Of a DNA stretch of 64,000 nt, positions 1-9,477 are shown one piece after another. This DNA is from Bacteroidia bacterium (GTDB taxonomy: Bacteria > Bacteroidota > Bacteroidia > JADZBD01). The notes beneath the pieces are model-generated. The model was given only the letters and a program-made list of their open reading frames with translations, was not told where the DNA came from and ran no database searches. The position numbers and the translations under genes were made by a program. The DNA lies in NCBI GenBank assembly GCA_020054095.1, contig JAGVMA010000064.1, forward strand, positions 1 through 64,000. The letters run 5' to 3'. Every line of letters begins with the position of its first letter. The first letter of the stretch is position 1.

Positions 1-1545
1 GTGGCACTTTCGCCAACAGCACAATCAGGCACCATTTCGGTTTACGGTACAAATGCTTGTGGAGATGGAGCAAGCTCATCATTAAGCGTAACAGTAAATC
101 CTCTTCCTGATTCGGCAGGTACAATAGTTGGTACCGATACAGTTTGCCAAGGACAACTGGGCGTTGCTTATTCAGTTCCAACAATAAATAATGCATCAGA
201 TTATTCTTGGACCGTTCCATCAGGAGCTTCGATAGTTACAGGTAACTTTACAAATAGCATTACAGTTGATTTTTCTAATTCAGCACAATCGGGCTATGTT
301 ACCGTAATAGGTGGTAATATTTGTGGCGATGGCTTGGATGTAGATTCATTCATGGTTACAGTTAATCCGCTACCGGATGCAGCAGGAGTAATAGTGGGCG
401 ATAGTGCAATAGGATTATGTCCATCAATACAAGTGGGTGTAGTATATACAATTCTTCCAGTGGCAAATGCTACGGGTTATAACTGGACAGTGCCTAACGG
501 AGCAACAATTGTGAACGGAAATAATACTAACTCAATTACAGTTGATTATTCTATCGGAGCACAATCAGGCAATATATCAGTAGTTCCTACCAATGCATGC
601 GGAACAGGTGCCATGTCAACCACAGTTATAACAGTTGATACCGTTCCGGGATTAAACATTTGTATGGTTACAGTTAATACCAACTCATCGTTCAATAACA
701 TTATGTGGGACAAACCAGTAACTACACAGTTAGATTCGTTCCGTGTGTATCGCGAAATTGGCAACCAGTTTGTTCACATCGGTTCGGTACATTACGATTC
801 ATTAAGTATTTATGTCGATTCAGTTTATGTTCCGATTGCTGACCCGAACAATACAAGCTATCGCTATAAAATATCGGCAGTTGATACTTGCGGAAATGAA
901 AGTGCGCTAAGCGAGCATCACCGTACTATTTTCTTACAAGCCAACCAAGGCGTGGGTGGTGTAGTTAACTTAAATTGGGTTGGAAGCACATACGAAGGGA
1001 ATACAGTTGACCAATATTATATCTTCCGCGACACAACAGGAAGCGGACCACTTATTTTGTTGGACTCTGTACCGGGTATGAATGCTGTTTATACGGATAA
1101 CAACCCATCAAGTAACCCTAACACGTTACGTTACGTTTTAGGTGTTGATTGGCAAACCGTGTGTAACCCTACTTTGAGAATGGGTGGAGGTAACAATAGC
1201 ATAATGGCAGCCATCAATAATTCAAACTCTAACATCAAAAATTTATTCTTCGATCCAAATTTATCAATTGGCGATTGGGAAAATTACTTTGGCTTATCGC
1301 TTTACCCTAATCCTAATAACGGACAATTCCAAATTACGTTTAAGGACAGAAGCGTGAAAAACAGCGAAGTAAAAATATTTGATGCAGTGGGACAAGTGAT
1401 TTACAACCAAAACATGGGAGCAAATAAAAACGGAGCTTGGTATACCACTTCGGTTGATATTAGCTCGATGGCAAATGGAGTTTACTACGTGCAAGTAGTG
1501 ATAAACGGAAACACTATCACTAAAAAATTAGTAATTCAGAAATAA
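1..1545 (+). CDS. T9SS-sorted surface protein with PKD-like repeats (5' end outside window)
   Basis: The reading frame is open from the first base, so the N-terminus and any signal peptide lie upstream and the GTG at position 1 is not a credible start. The visible 514 residues begin with Ig/PKD-like modules about 89-95 residues apart, each carrying a PLPD-AG motif, a WTVP-GA motif and a TNSITVD motif. A fibronectin-like region follows (about residues 220-400, beginning ICMVTV). The last 80 residues form a type A T9SS sorting domain (LYPNPNNGQF near residue 430, ending KKLVIQK). In this family the sorting domain directs export through the outer membrane and is removed when the protein is anchored or released. 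The next gene encodes a relative, and both share the 12-residue string AAINNSNSNIKN before the sorting domain. The passenger's function (adhesion or matrix) is inferred. Confidence 0.85.
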   Translation: MALSPTAQSGTISVYGTNACGDGASSSLSVTVNPLPDSAGTIVGTDTVCQGQLGVAYSVPTINNASDYSWTVPSGASIVTGNFTNSITVDFSNSAQSGYVTVIGGNICGDGLDVDSFMVTVNPLPDAAGVIVGDSAIGLCPSIQVGVVYTILPVANATGYNWTVPNGATIVNGNNTNSITVDYSIGAQSGNISVVPTNACGTGAMSTTVITVDTVPGLNICMVTVNTNSSFNNIMWDKPVTTQLDSFRVYREIGNQFVHIGSVHYDSLSIYVDSVYVPIADPNNTSYRYKISAVDTCGNESALSEHHRTIFLQANQGVGGVVNLNWVGSTYEGNTVDQYYIFRDTTGSGPLILLDSVPGMNAVYTDNNPSSNPNTLRYVLGVDWQTVCNPTLRMGGGNNSIMAAINNSNSNIKNLFFDPNLSIGDWENYFGLSLYPNPNNGQFQITFKDRSVKNSEVKIFDAVGQVIYNQNMGANKNGAWYTTSVDISSMANGVYYVQVVINGNTITKKLVIQK

Positions 1546-1564
1546 TTAAATAAAACAATAATCA

Positions 1565-1599
1565 CGAAAAGCATCTCTGCGGGAGGTGCTTTTCGTTTT
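1565..1599 (+). terminator. Intrinsic terminator after the first T9SS gene
   Basis: A 13-bp stem (1565-1577 with 1583-1595, one G-U pair) closes a 5-base loop and is followed by TTTT. It lies 20 bases after the stop codon and just before the next gene, so the two T9SS genes are probably separate transcripts. Confidence 0.8.
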
Positions 1600-1613
1600 A
1601 CAAAACCTCAATC

Positions 1614-4600
1614 ATGAAAAAAACAGCTACACTATTAATTTGTTTTTTATCGACAATTGTAACGCTCAATGCTCAATCGGTTACACCATCCGCTTCATCG
1701 GGTTGTGCACCACACTCGGTTAACTTTACTGCCACAGGTGGAAATTGGTACCGTTGGGATTTTGAAGGCGATGGGAATTTTACAGGATTTGTAGGTCCTA
1801 ACCGAAATTACGTGTACACAAACCCCCGCACTTACCCTTACTATGGCGTGGTGGAAGTGTGGGATAATACCCAAACTACCTTAATAGCTACACTCAACTA
1901 TCAGGTATCAGTTGATGGCGCTGCTGATTCTATAAGCACTTCAAACTATAATCCATGTGTGAACGAGATAGTTGTTTTTGAGTTGTCTCCATCTGTAAAC
2001 CCATTCAACATAAGTTGGGATTTTGGCGATGGCAGCCCGATTTATACAAACACAAACTATGAGGGAATTCAACATAAATACCAAAACGTAGGTACATATA
2101 CTGTTACATCCACATTCAGCACAAGTTGTGGAACAGTTACACGTAATCAAATAATAAATGTATCTAATTCCGGTAATTTTGCTTCAAATAATTATATTTA
2201 TTTTAATGGATCGGCAGAATCGGGCTGTCCGGGTGATAATTTTTATTTCTCAACTTCCAGCATATATCCTAACTATATTATTGATTTTGGCGATGGCAAT
2301 TTTTCAACAACAACTACTACTCATATTTACACCAGCCCGGGAGCTTATGCCCCTCAGATAACTTATTTTAATGGGTGCGGCAATTCTTTAACACTGTCAA
2401 CAACAGTTACTATTTCAACAAGTAACAGTATTAACTTGTCTGGTTCGGGAATAAGTATGCCCGATTCTGTTTGTCCTGGCTCGGTGGTTAATTTTTATCC
2501 TAATCCATCGTATTACGCCACTTACAACTGGAACTTTGGTAATAATAATTTTTCGCAAGATATTTTTCCCCAACATACTTTTACTGCTGTAGGTAATTAT
2601 CCAATATATGTGGTGGTGGCAAATGGCTGTGGCTATGCCGATACCATTTTTGATACCGTTAGAGTAGTGAACAACATACCCGTTCCTAATGCTTCTATAC
2701 AAGTGCAAAACGATTCGGTTTGCCCGGGCGGTGCAATATTTTTCAAAACTAATCTTGGTAGCAATGAAGCCGAAACGCTGGGCTTCAAATGGGATTTTGG
2801 TGATGGCAGTCCGGTTTCTTTTGATAGGCAAGTTTCGCATACATATACTAATGCAGGAACTTATTCTGTTACATTGTATCTTACCAATGATTGTGGAAGT
2901 AACACTACGTTAATTACACAAGTATTTGTAGGTACTAATGTTATTCCTCGCGAAACAGAATATTTTGCAGTTGCCTCACCAGGTCCACAGGGGCAATCAC
3001 AGCCCGCTTGCCCCGGTGATTCGGTTATATTTGTATTTGGTCCTTATGGATCATCAGGCACTGTTAGCTGGACATTTGGCGATAATACTTCTGCTTTAGC
3101 TAACCAAATAATTAACGTAAATGGCACACAATACATCATCGTTAAGCACGCATATCTTTCAACGGGTATGTTTACATACACATGTACTTACACCAATTCG
3201 TGCGGTAATTCATTTGTAAAAACCGCTACAATTGAGATAAGAACAAACTCATCAATAGTTGAGGCCCTTGTTTTTGCAGATGAAACAAAGCCATTTTGTC
3301 AAGAAAAAGACATAAGTTTCTTTTCATTTGGAGGTTCGCAATATGAGTGGGATTTTGGCGATGGATCAGGAACGCTTGTTACCTATTCCACATTCCAGGC
3401 AGTTAACCATGCGTATGCTAACCCGGGAATTTATAATGTGGTTTGTAAAATAACTAACTCGTGCGGTAATTTTGCTTATGCTAATGTATCGGTTGAAGTT
3501 CCTCCCTCACTAATTGGGATAGCGACCAATACCGTATCCTCAAACTGCGGAGTTAATGATGGAAAGGCAATTGCAATTGTGAATGGCGGAAATGCTCCCT
3601 ATACTTATCAGTGGTCAAACAGCAATTCCACTTTCTTAGCAGATAGTTTAACTTCAGGTATTTATGTGGTTACAATAACTGATACACGCGGTTGTTCTAA
3701 TTTTTCTATTGCCACAGTTAGCGATATTCAGGCACCTGTTATTACAGTTCCCACCGTGGTTGATGTATCGTGTTATGGCGGCTCAAATGGCGCCATAGAT
3801 ATAAATATTATCGGCAATAGCGGACCATACACATACTTATGGAGTAATGGAGCCACCACGCAAGACATTCTGCAGTTAAAAGCCGGGCCTTATGAATTAG
3901 AAGTTACCGATGTTAACGGGTGTAAATCAACAAAAAGTATTTTAGTAACCCAGCCACCTGAAGTTATCTTGTCTATGTCATCAACAAGCACTACCTGCTC
4001 ACAAACCGATGGCACTGCAACTGTTTCGGTTAATGGTTCTACTTCTCCTTACAACTACATTTGGTCTAATGGCGATGTAAACCCCACAGCTTATTTTTTA
4101 GGATTAGGCATTTACACAATAACTGTTGTGGATGTGAAAGGTTGTATTTACACAAATACCGTTTCGGTTAACGAATCAAACAGCGCTGTAATTTTAGTTG
4201 ACTCCATTACCGGAACCGGTTGTGGTAGCAATTTAGCATCCATCTACATTCGCCCTGTGTTAGGTAATTCGCCTTATACCTACTCTTGGTCAACAGGCGC
4301 TACCACTCAAAATTTAATGAATGTGAATGTGGGAACTTACACTGTGGAAGTAACAAGTAATGGCGGATGTAAATCAATAAAACAAGTGAAAGTTGAAAAA
4401 GAAATTCCAACTGAAACATCAATATGCATGGTTACTGTAGATACATTAACCGGAATGAATAAATGTATTTTCAATAAAGATACATTAGCAGTAGGCATTG
4501 CCGGATTTAATATTTACAAAGAAAGCACCATCAGCGGATTGTATTTTTTAATACGCCATGTGCCATTTAACAGCACCGCTATTTGGACAGATAGTTTATC

Positions 4601-5276
4601 TAACTCCGCTATACGCTCGTGGCGCTATAAAGTGGCCGTGTTAGACAACTGCGGAAACGAATCGTATTTAAGCGGTGAGCATAAAACCATTCACTTAAAT
4701 GTAAATTCAGGAATTAACAATACCTATAATTTAATTTGGGATCATTACGAAGGTTTTGCGTTTAACCAATACAATATTTATCGCTACACACAATCGGGCG
4801 GATGGGCTTTAATTGATAGCGTGCCTAACAATTTAACATCTTATACTGATTTAAATCCACCAACCAATACTTACGCTTACAAGGTTGTGGCCGTTACCGA
4901 TTTTACTTGTAGCACTAACGGAAACAGATACGATAGTCCGGTTAATTTATTGGCAGCAATAAACAATTCTAATTCTAACATTAAAAACATGATAAGTACA
5001 GTAGGGGTTAATGAAAGCAGTTTGATTGCAACAGATTTTAATCTGTATCCAAATCCTACAAAAGGAGCAATAACAATTTCATGTCCCTATAGTTCCGATG
5101 GCTATAATATTACTGTTTATGATGCGATCGGTAAAATTGTTTTTGTTTCAAAAAATGCTGCTAACAGCACTGTTTCAAATTTTGATATTAACCTTACCCA
5201 TCTCAGACAAGGTGTTTATCATGTTTCAATTGAAAATGTTAAAGGAAAAATCAACAAAAAATTGGTGATTCAGTAG
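1614..5276 (+). CDS. Large PKD/SprB-repeat T9SS surface protein
   Basis: This 1220-residue protein has an N-terminal signal peptide (MKKTATLLICFLS, cleavage likely after LNAQ near residue 21). About six PKD-like domains follow, marked by WDFGDG or close variants near residues 134, 223, 307, 392, 490 and 578. Residues about 640-930 form SprB-type repeats (for example CYGGSNGAIDI, YLWSNGATTQ). A fibronectin-like region beginning ICMVTV comes next (about 940-1110), then a type A T9SS sorting domain (NLYPNPTKGAITIS, ending KKLVIQ). Such architecture is known for gliding-motility adhesins and other surface-exposed proteins of Bacteroidota. The C-terminal third is paralogous to the preceding gene, but synonymous sites differ widely, so the duplication is old. 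No catalytic domain was seen. The ligand is unknown. Confidence 0.88.
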   Translation: MKKTATLLICFLSTIVTLNAQSVTPSASSGCAPHSVNFTATGGNWYRWDFEGDGNFTGFVGPNRNYVYTNPRTYPYYGVVEVWDNTQTTLIATLNYQVSVDGAADSISTSNYNPCVNEIVVFELSPSVNPFNISWDFGDGSPIYTNTNYEGIQHKYQNVGTYTVTSTFSTSCGTVTRNQIINVSNSGNFASNNYIYFNGSAESGCPGDNFYFSTSSIYPNYIIDFGDGNFSTTTTTHIYTSPGAYAPQITYFNGCGNSLTLSTTVTISTSNSINLSGSGISMPDSVCPGSVVNFYPNPSYYATYNWNFGNNNFSQDIFPQHTFTAVGNYPIYVVVANGCGYADTIFDTVRVVNNIPVPNASIQVQNDSVCPGGAIFFKTNLGSNEAETLGFKWDFGDGSPVSFDRQVSHTYTNAGTYSVTLYLTNDCGSNTTLITQVFVGTNVIPRETEYFAVASPGPQGQSQPACPGDSVIFVFGPYGSSGTVSWTFGDNTSALANQIINVNGTQYIIVKHAYLSTGMFTYTCTYTNSCGNSFVKTATIEIRTNSSIVEALVFADETKPFCQEKDISFFSFGGSQYEWDFGDGSGTLVTYSTFQAVNHAYANPGIYNVVCKITNSCGNFAYANVSVEVPPSLIGIATNTVSSNCGVNDGKAIAIVNGGNAPYTYQWSNSNSTFLADSLTSGIYVVTITDTRGCSNFSIATVSDIQAPVITVPTVVDVSCYGGSNGAIDINIIGNSGPYTYLWSNGATTQDILQLKAGPYELEVTDVNGCKSTKSILVTQPPEVILSMSSTSTTCSQTDGTATVSVNGSTSPYNYIWSNGDVNPTAYFLGLGIYTITVVDVKGCIYTNTVSVNESNSAVILVDSITGTGCGSNLASIYIRPVLGNSPYTYSWSTGATTQNLMNVNVGTYTVEVTSNGGCKSIKQVKVEKEIPTETSICMVTVDTLTGMNKCIFNKDTLAVGIAGFNIYKESTISGLYFLIRHVPFNSTAIWTDSLSNSAIRSWRYKVAVLDNCGNESYLSGEHKTIHLNVNSGINNTYNLIWDHYEGFAFNQYNIYRYTQSGGWALIDSVPNNLTSYTDLNPPTNTYAYKVVAVTDFTCSTNGNRYDSPVNLLAAINNSNSNIKNMISTVGVNESSLIATDFNLYPNPTKGAITISCPYSSDGYNITVYDAIGKIVFVSKNAANSTVSNFDINLTHLRQGVYHVSIENVKGKINKKLVIQ

Positions 5277-5307
5277 CCCTTTTTATTACTGTTATTCTGT
5301 TAAATTT

Positions 5308-5338
5308 GTCTCGCTATATTATAGCGAGACATTTTTTT
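5308..5338 (+). terminator. Intrinsic terminator between T9SS gene and PP2C regulator
   Basis: A perfect 10-bp stem (5308-5317 with 5321-5330) has a 3-base loop and is followed by ATTTTTTT. It ends directly before the ATG at 5339, so an in-frame TTG at 5306 inside the hairpin is an unlikely start for the next gene. Confidence 0.8.
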
Positions 5339-8300
5339 ATGCGAGACATTAGATTAATAGCTTTTCTGTTTTTATTTACGAATGTTAATTCGCAACAATA
5401 CAACATTAAAAATTACTCTACAAAAAGTGGGTTAGCCAACTCTATTGTTAATCATGCGTTTATTGATAGTAAAGGATATTTATGGTTTTCTACCCAAGGA
5501 GGCCTCAGCAGGTTTGATGGCAAAACATTTTACAACTACACAACAAAGCAAGGACTACCCGGAAATGATATAACTTTTGCTGCCGAAGATAAAGAGGGTA
5601 ATATTTGGATTGCCACAAATGGTTTTGGTGTGTGTAAGTTTGATGGCAATTCATTTCAGATTTTTGATGAGTCGAATGGGCTTGGCAATAATAATGTACG
5701 CCAAATTTATACCGACACTAAAAATAACATTTGGTTTGCAACCAGAGGAGGAGGGATTTCCAAGTACGCACAGAATAAACTTACTACTATTACATCTAAA
5801 GATGGATTGCCTGGTGATGAATTTTTTAGTATTACCGAAGACAAGACAGGAAATTTATGGTTTGGATCGCGCGGAAAAGGATTAGTTAAATACAATGGCA
5901 GTTTTTTTTACACTTATACAACCAAAGATGGATTATCACATAATTCCATTCTATCTTTATTTATTGATAAAGCAGGAGTAATGTGGATAGGTACTACTGC
6001 AGGCGGACTATGCAAATACGTGAATAACACATTCGAAAAAGTAAATGTACCCGGATTTGAAACCGATGTAATTTTTCAAATAACACAAGACTCACATGGA
6101 TTTATATGGGTTGCTACTGAGCACGGGTTGCTTAAGTTTGAAAACGAAAAATTAAAAATATTTAAAGAAAACCACGGCCTTATTGCGAGTTACATATATT
6201 CTGTTTGCCCAGATTATGAAGACAATATATGGGTTACATCTAATTCCGGAGTATCAATGTTTAAAAACGAATCATTCGTTACTTATACAACGAAAGAAAA
6301 CTTATCGAGTAATAAAGTAACAACTATATGCCCTATTAACACAAAAGATTTTGTAATAGGCACAAGCGGTTCAGGGTTAAATTGTTACATAGATGGAAGG
6401 ATTGAATATTTGGATATTCCTGAATTATCTCAGTCAATTATTTATACCATTTATCATCATAACGATGATAAAATTTGGATTGGTTCTGAATCGAGTAATG
6501 ATGGAATTATAGTTCTGGAAAAGAAAAATAACAAATATGTGCTTTCGCAAAAAATTCAGTCAATTAATGGCTTTGAGATTAAAACAGTAGGAAAAATTGT
6601 AGGTGACAAAAATGGAGTTGTTTGGATTGCTACTTATGGCGCAGGTCTTTTCGCATATAAAGATGGAAATTTCACCACTTTTAATACAGATAACGGTCTA
6701 ACAACAAATGAGCTTTATACAGCCTTTGTTGATAGTAAAAACAATTTATGGGTGGGAACCTTAAAAGGTGGCCTCCAAAAATTTGACGGAGAAAAATTTA
6801 CAACCTATAAAAAAGAAGATGGCCTTGGCGATAATTCAGTATGGTCAATTGCCGAAAATTCAAAAGGTAATTTGTTTATCGGTACAAGCGAGAATGGTTT
6901 AGTGTGCTTCGATGGCAAAAATTTTAAAGCAATTACTGCAGATAATGGCTTGGCATCCAACTTAGTTTATTCAGTAGAGTGCGATAATAAAAACCGAGTT
7001 TGGGTTGGTACAGATAAGGGGCTAAATGTCCTATCGTTAGATGAACTGTTTAACATAAAAAACATAAAATATTATGGTGATGCAAATGGTTTAAAAGGAA
7101 TTGAAGTAAGCCAAAATGGGTTTTTATTTGGCGAAAACAATCAACTATGGATAGCAACCAATAATGGATTAACTAAATATAATCCTGCTTACGATTACGT
7201 GAATAGCACGCCACCAAAGATTGTAATCAATGATATCAGAATGAATTACCAAGTGGTAGATTGGTTAAAATATGCCGATAGTACTGATAAGGTCACCAAA
7301 CTCGGAATTAATCCGGTTTTTTCTTATAAAGAAAATCACCTCACATTTTCGTTTCAGGCACTAACTACCGATAATGTAAAATACCAATTTAAGTTAGAAG
7401 GTTCGGGAGATGAATGGTCGCCACTTACAACTAATACCGAAGCCGTTTACACCAATATTCCTCCCGGGAAAAATTACCGCTTTTTAGTTAAAGCATTAAA
7501 TAGCGATGGCTTTTGGAGCAAGGAAGAAGCAATTTTTGAATTTAGCATAAGCCCACCATTTTGGCAAACATGGTGGTTTTACACTATTTGCGCTATAGTA
7601 GCAATAGGCGCAATAGTTGGTTTTATTAACTATCGTACCGCACAGTTAGCAAAAGAGAAAAAAATATTAGAAGACAAAGTAACCGAGCGTACAGCTGAAT
7701 TAAAAACAGCAAACAGCAGTTTGTCTGTAGCATACACCGAAATTAAAGACAGTATTAATTATGCTAAAAGAATACAGCAAGCCATCTTGCCACTTGAAGC
7801 AGAAATAAAAAATTCAATACCTCAATACTTTATACTTTTTAAGCCAAGAGATGTGGTGAGTGGTGATTTTTATTGGTTTAATCAGAAAAACGAAAACGTA
7901 TATATTGCCGCATGTGATTGCACAGGGCATGGTGTGCCTGGCGCATTTATGAGTATAATAGGAACATCTCTTTTAAACGAAGTAGTTAGTGAAACCAATA
8001 TTACCGAGCCATCTAAAATCATGGACACACTTCGCGAGAAACTGATTGCCGTTTTAAAACAGCAAAGTAGCGACCAAGAAAGCAAGGACGGAATGGACAT
8101 GGTGCTTTGTAATCTTAGTCTTCCTAAAAATAAAATTTCTTTTGCCGGTGCTAATAATCCGTTGTATTTTATTCGTAATGGCGAGCTATCTGAATACAAA
8201 GGGAACAAGCAGCCAGTGGGAGTTTATGGCGATCAACTTAAACCATTCACCAGCCAAACAATTGATGTGCAAAAAGATGATATGATTTACATTTTTAGCG

Positions 8301-8410
8301 ATGGATACCCCGATCAGTTTGGTGGAGAGAAAGGCAAAAAATATTTATATAAACGATTCAAAGAATTTTTATTGACAATAGCAAACAAAACTGTGGCAGA
8401 GCAGAAGTAA
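5339..8410 (+). CDS. Two-component-type propeller sensor with SpoIIE/PP2C phosphatase domain, C-terminally truncated
   Basis: The ATG at 5339 begins a signal peptide (MRDIRLIAFLFLF, cleavage near NSQ). Numbering from it, residues about 25-600 are Reg_prop beta-propeller repeats (recurring NIWFATRGGGI and LWVGTLKGG patterns), about 640-730 a Y_Y_Y domain, about 740-765 a transmembrane helix (TWWFYTICAIVAIGAIVGF), then a coiled coil (EKKILEDKVTERTAEL). About 835 to the end is a SpoIIE-type PP2C phosphatase with GDFYWF, CDCTGHGVPGAFMS, DGMDMVLC and FSDGYPDQFGG. In known relatives a periplasmic or extracellular signal controls dephosphorylation of a Ser/Thr-phosphorylated partner in the cytoplasm. 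The frame stops at TAA 8408-8410, but the same frame then continues with the expected family C-terminus, including the metal-binding DD (see 8411-8491). As written, the phosphatase should be impaired. Confidence 0.85.
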   Translation: MRDIRLIAFLFLFTNVNSQQYNIKNYSTKSGLANSIVNHAFIDSKGYLWFSTQGGLSRFDGKTFYNYTTKQGLPGNDITFAAEDKEGNIWIATNGFGVCKFDGNSFQIFDESNGLGNNNVRQIYTDTKNNIWFATRGGGISKYAQNKLTTITSKDGLPGDEFFSITEDKTGNLWFGSRGKGLVKYNGSFFYTYTTKDGLSHNSILSLFIDKAGVMWIGTTAGGLCKYVNNTFEKVNVPGFETDVIFQITQDSHGFIWVATEHGLLKFENEKLKIFKENHGLIASYIYSVCPDYEDNIWVTSNSGVSMFKNESFVTYTTKENLSSNKVTTICPINTKDFVIGTSGSGLNCYIDGRIEYLDIPELSQSIIYTIYHHNDDKIWIGSESSNDGIIVLEKKNNKYVLSQKIQSINGFEIKTVGKIVGDKNGVVWIATYGAGLFAYKDGNFTTFNTDNGLTTNELYTAFVDSKNNLWVGTLKGGLQKFDGEKFTTYKKEDGLGDNSVWSIAENSKGNLFIGTSENGLVCFDGKNFKAITADNGLASNLVYSVECDNKNRVWVGTDKGLNVLSLDELFNIKNIKYYGDANGLKGIEVSQNGFLFGENNQLWIATNNGLTKYNPAYDYVNSTPPKIVINDIRMNYQVVDWLKYADSTDKVTKLGINPVFSYKENHLTFSFQALTTDNVKYQFKLEGSGDEWSPLTTNTEAVYTNIPPGKNYRFLVKALNSDGFWSKEEAIFEFSISPPFWQTWWFYTICAIVAIGAIVGFINYRTAQLAKEKKILEDKVTERTAELKTANSSLSVAYTEIKDSINYAKRIQQAILPLEAEIKNSIPQYFILFKPRDVVSGDFYWFNQKNENVYIAACDCTGHGVPGAFMSIIGTSLLNEVVSETNITEPSKIMDTLREKLIAVLKQQSSDQESKDGMDMVLCNLSLPKNKISFAGANNPLYFIRNGELSEYKGNKQPVGVYGDQLKPFTSQTIDVQKDDMIYIFSDGYPDQFGGEKGKKYLYKRFKEFLLTIANKTVAEQK

Positions 8411-8491
8411 TTACTCGAAAACGAATTTGCTGAGTGGAAAGCAACTCATGAACAAGTGGACGATGTATTGGTAATTGGAATAAAAATTTAA
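8411..8491 (+). pseudogene. Orphaned C-terminal tail of the PP2C phosphatase domain
   Basis: Reading on past the TAA at 8408-8410 in the same frame gives LLENEFAEWKATHEQ and then VDDVLVIGIKI, ending at TAA 8489-8491. That is the normal end of SpoIIE-type phosphatases of this architecture; the DD pair is the last metal-binding motif of PP2C folds. The continuation ends exactly where the converging desaturase gene ends. A single substitution, for example AAA or CAA to TAA, explains the break. The intact protein would have 1050 residues. Confidence 0.8.
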
Positions 8492-9453
8492 ACAGGAATC
8501 ATCTCGTTTTTTTCCGGATCCCACACTTTTAGTTTAAAACATGCAATAATATCTTTTGGATACAATGTGGTTGTTTTCGCTTTTTGCATCTCCGGAAAAA
8601 TCGACATTACTTCAGGCAGACGATAAAAAGGAATACGTGAATTAATGTGGTGAATGTGATGATAGCCAATATTCGCAGTTACCCATCGCCAAAAAAAATT
8701 CATTTTCATGTAGCTCGAAGATTCTAAAGCTGCGTGCTCATAGCTCCACTCTACATTGTTTTTAAAAGTTACACCCGGAAAATTATGTTGTGCATAAAAT
8801 AAATAGGAGCCCAAACCACAAGCTATTAAAAATGGAACAAACCAAACCAAAAGCCACATTACCCAACCTCCGAAATAAAAAAACAACACAGCAGCAGTTA
8901 AATGTAAAACCATTGCAAGCATTGAGTCCCAATGCCTGCGTGGGCTACTGATGAAAGATTGAACACACATTCCGTAAAAAAACATAATTACAAATCCGAA
9001 CATAACTGTGAGTGGGTGGCGCACAAATAAATACTCTTTTTTTTCTGCCGAAGAAGATTTCATGAATTTCTCTTTCGTGTAAATAGGAAATGAGCCAATG
9101 CTTGCACTAAATAGTTTTGAATTATGATTATGATGATAATCGTGCGATCGTTTCCAAATGCTTTCGGGCGCTAAAATGAAAAGCCCAAATAATCTGAAAA
9201 TTATTTTTGCTACAATTGATTTTTGCAATATTGCGTGATGCTGATAATCGTGATAAATTACAAATAGACGAACGATTACAAATCCGGTAAAAATACTACA
9301 CCCAATTTTTGCGAATATGTTTTGTAATAATGCAATTGTAGTTAAAAGACCTATGAGTAGCAAATAAGTTGACGCAGTAAAATACCAACTCTTCCACCTT
9401 ATTTCTTTTGCATAAGGGCGAGTAGCTAAAATTAATTCTTTACCATGCCTCAT
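8488..9453 (-). CDS. Membrane fatty acid desaturase family protein
   Basis: This is a di-iron membrane desaturase. Histidine boxes are visible in order: HDYQHH, HDYHHNHN and HHIHH. Several hydrophobic helices lie between them, as expected for an acyl-lipid or acyl-CoA desaturase that inserts a cis double bond into membrane fatty acids. The ATG at 9453 (MRHGKEL) is preferred to an upstream TTG at 9474, giving 321 residues. The stop lies 24 bases upstream of the next leftward gene's end region and the two genes almost abut, so it is probably co-transcribed with the LpxL-like and PlsC-like acyltransferases. Substrate and position of desaturation cannot be read from the sequence. The 3' end overlaps the restored end of the PP2C gene by 4 bases. 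Confidence 0.85.
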   Translation of the reverse strand: MRHGKELILATRPYAKEIRWKSWYFTASTYLLLIGLLTTIALLQNIFAKIGCSIFTGFVIVRLFVIYHDYQHHAILQKSIVAKIIFRLFGLFILAPESIWKRSHDYHHNHNSKLFSASIGSFPIYTKEKFMKSSSAEKKEYLFVRHPLTVMFGFVIMFFYGMCVQSFISSPRRHWDSMLAMVLHLTAAVLFFYFGGWVMWLLVWFVPFLIACGLGSYLFYAQHNFPGVTFKNNVEWSYEHAALESSSYMKMNFFWRWVTANIGYHHIHHINSRIPFYRLPEVMSIFPEMQKAKTTTLYPKDIIACFKLKVWDPEKNEMIPV

Positions 9454-9477
9454 TATGTCGGCTAAAATAAACAAATA

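Noticed and set aside
5306-5338. TTG start at 5306 for the PP2C regulator
   Set aside because: It lies in a terminator hairpin, and the signal peptide begins at the ATG at 5339.
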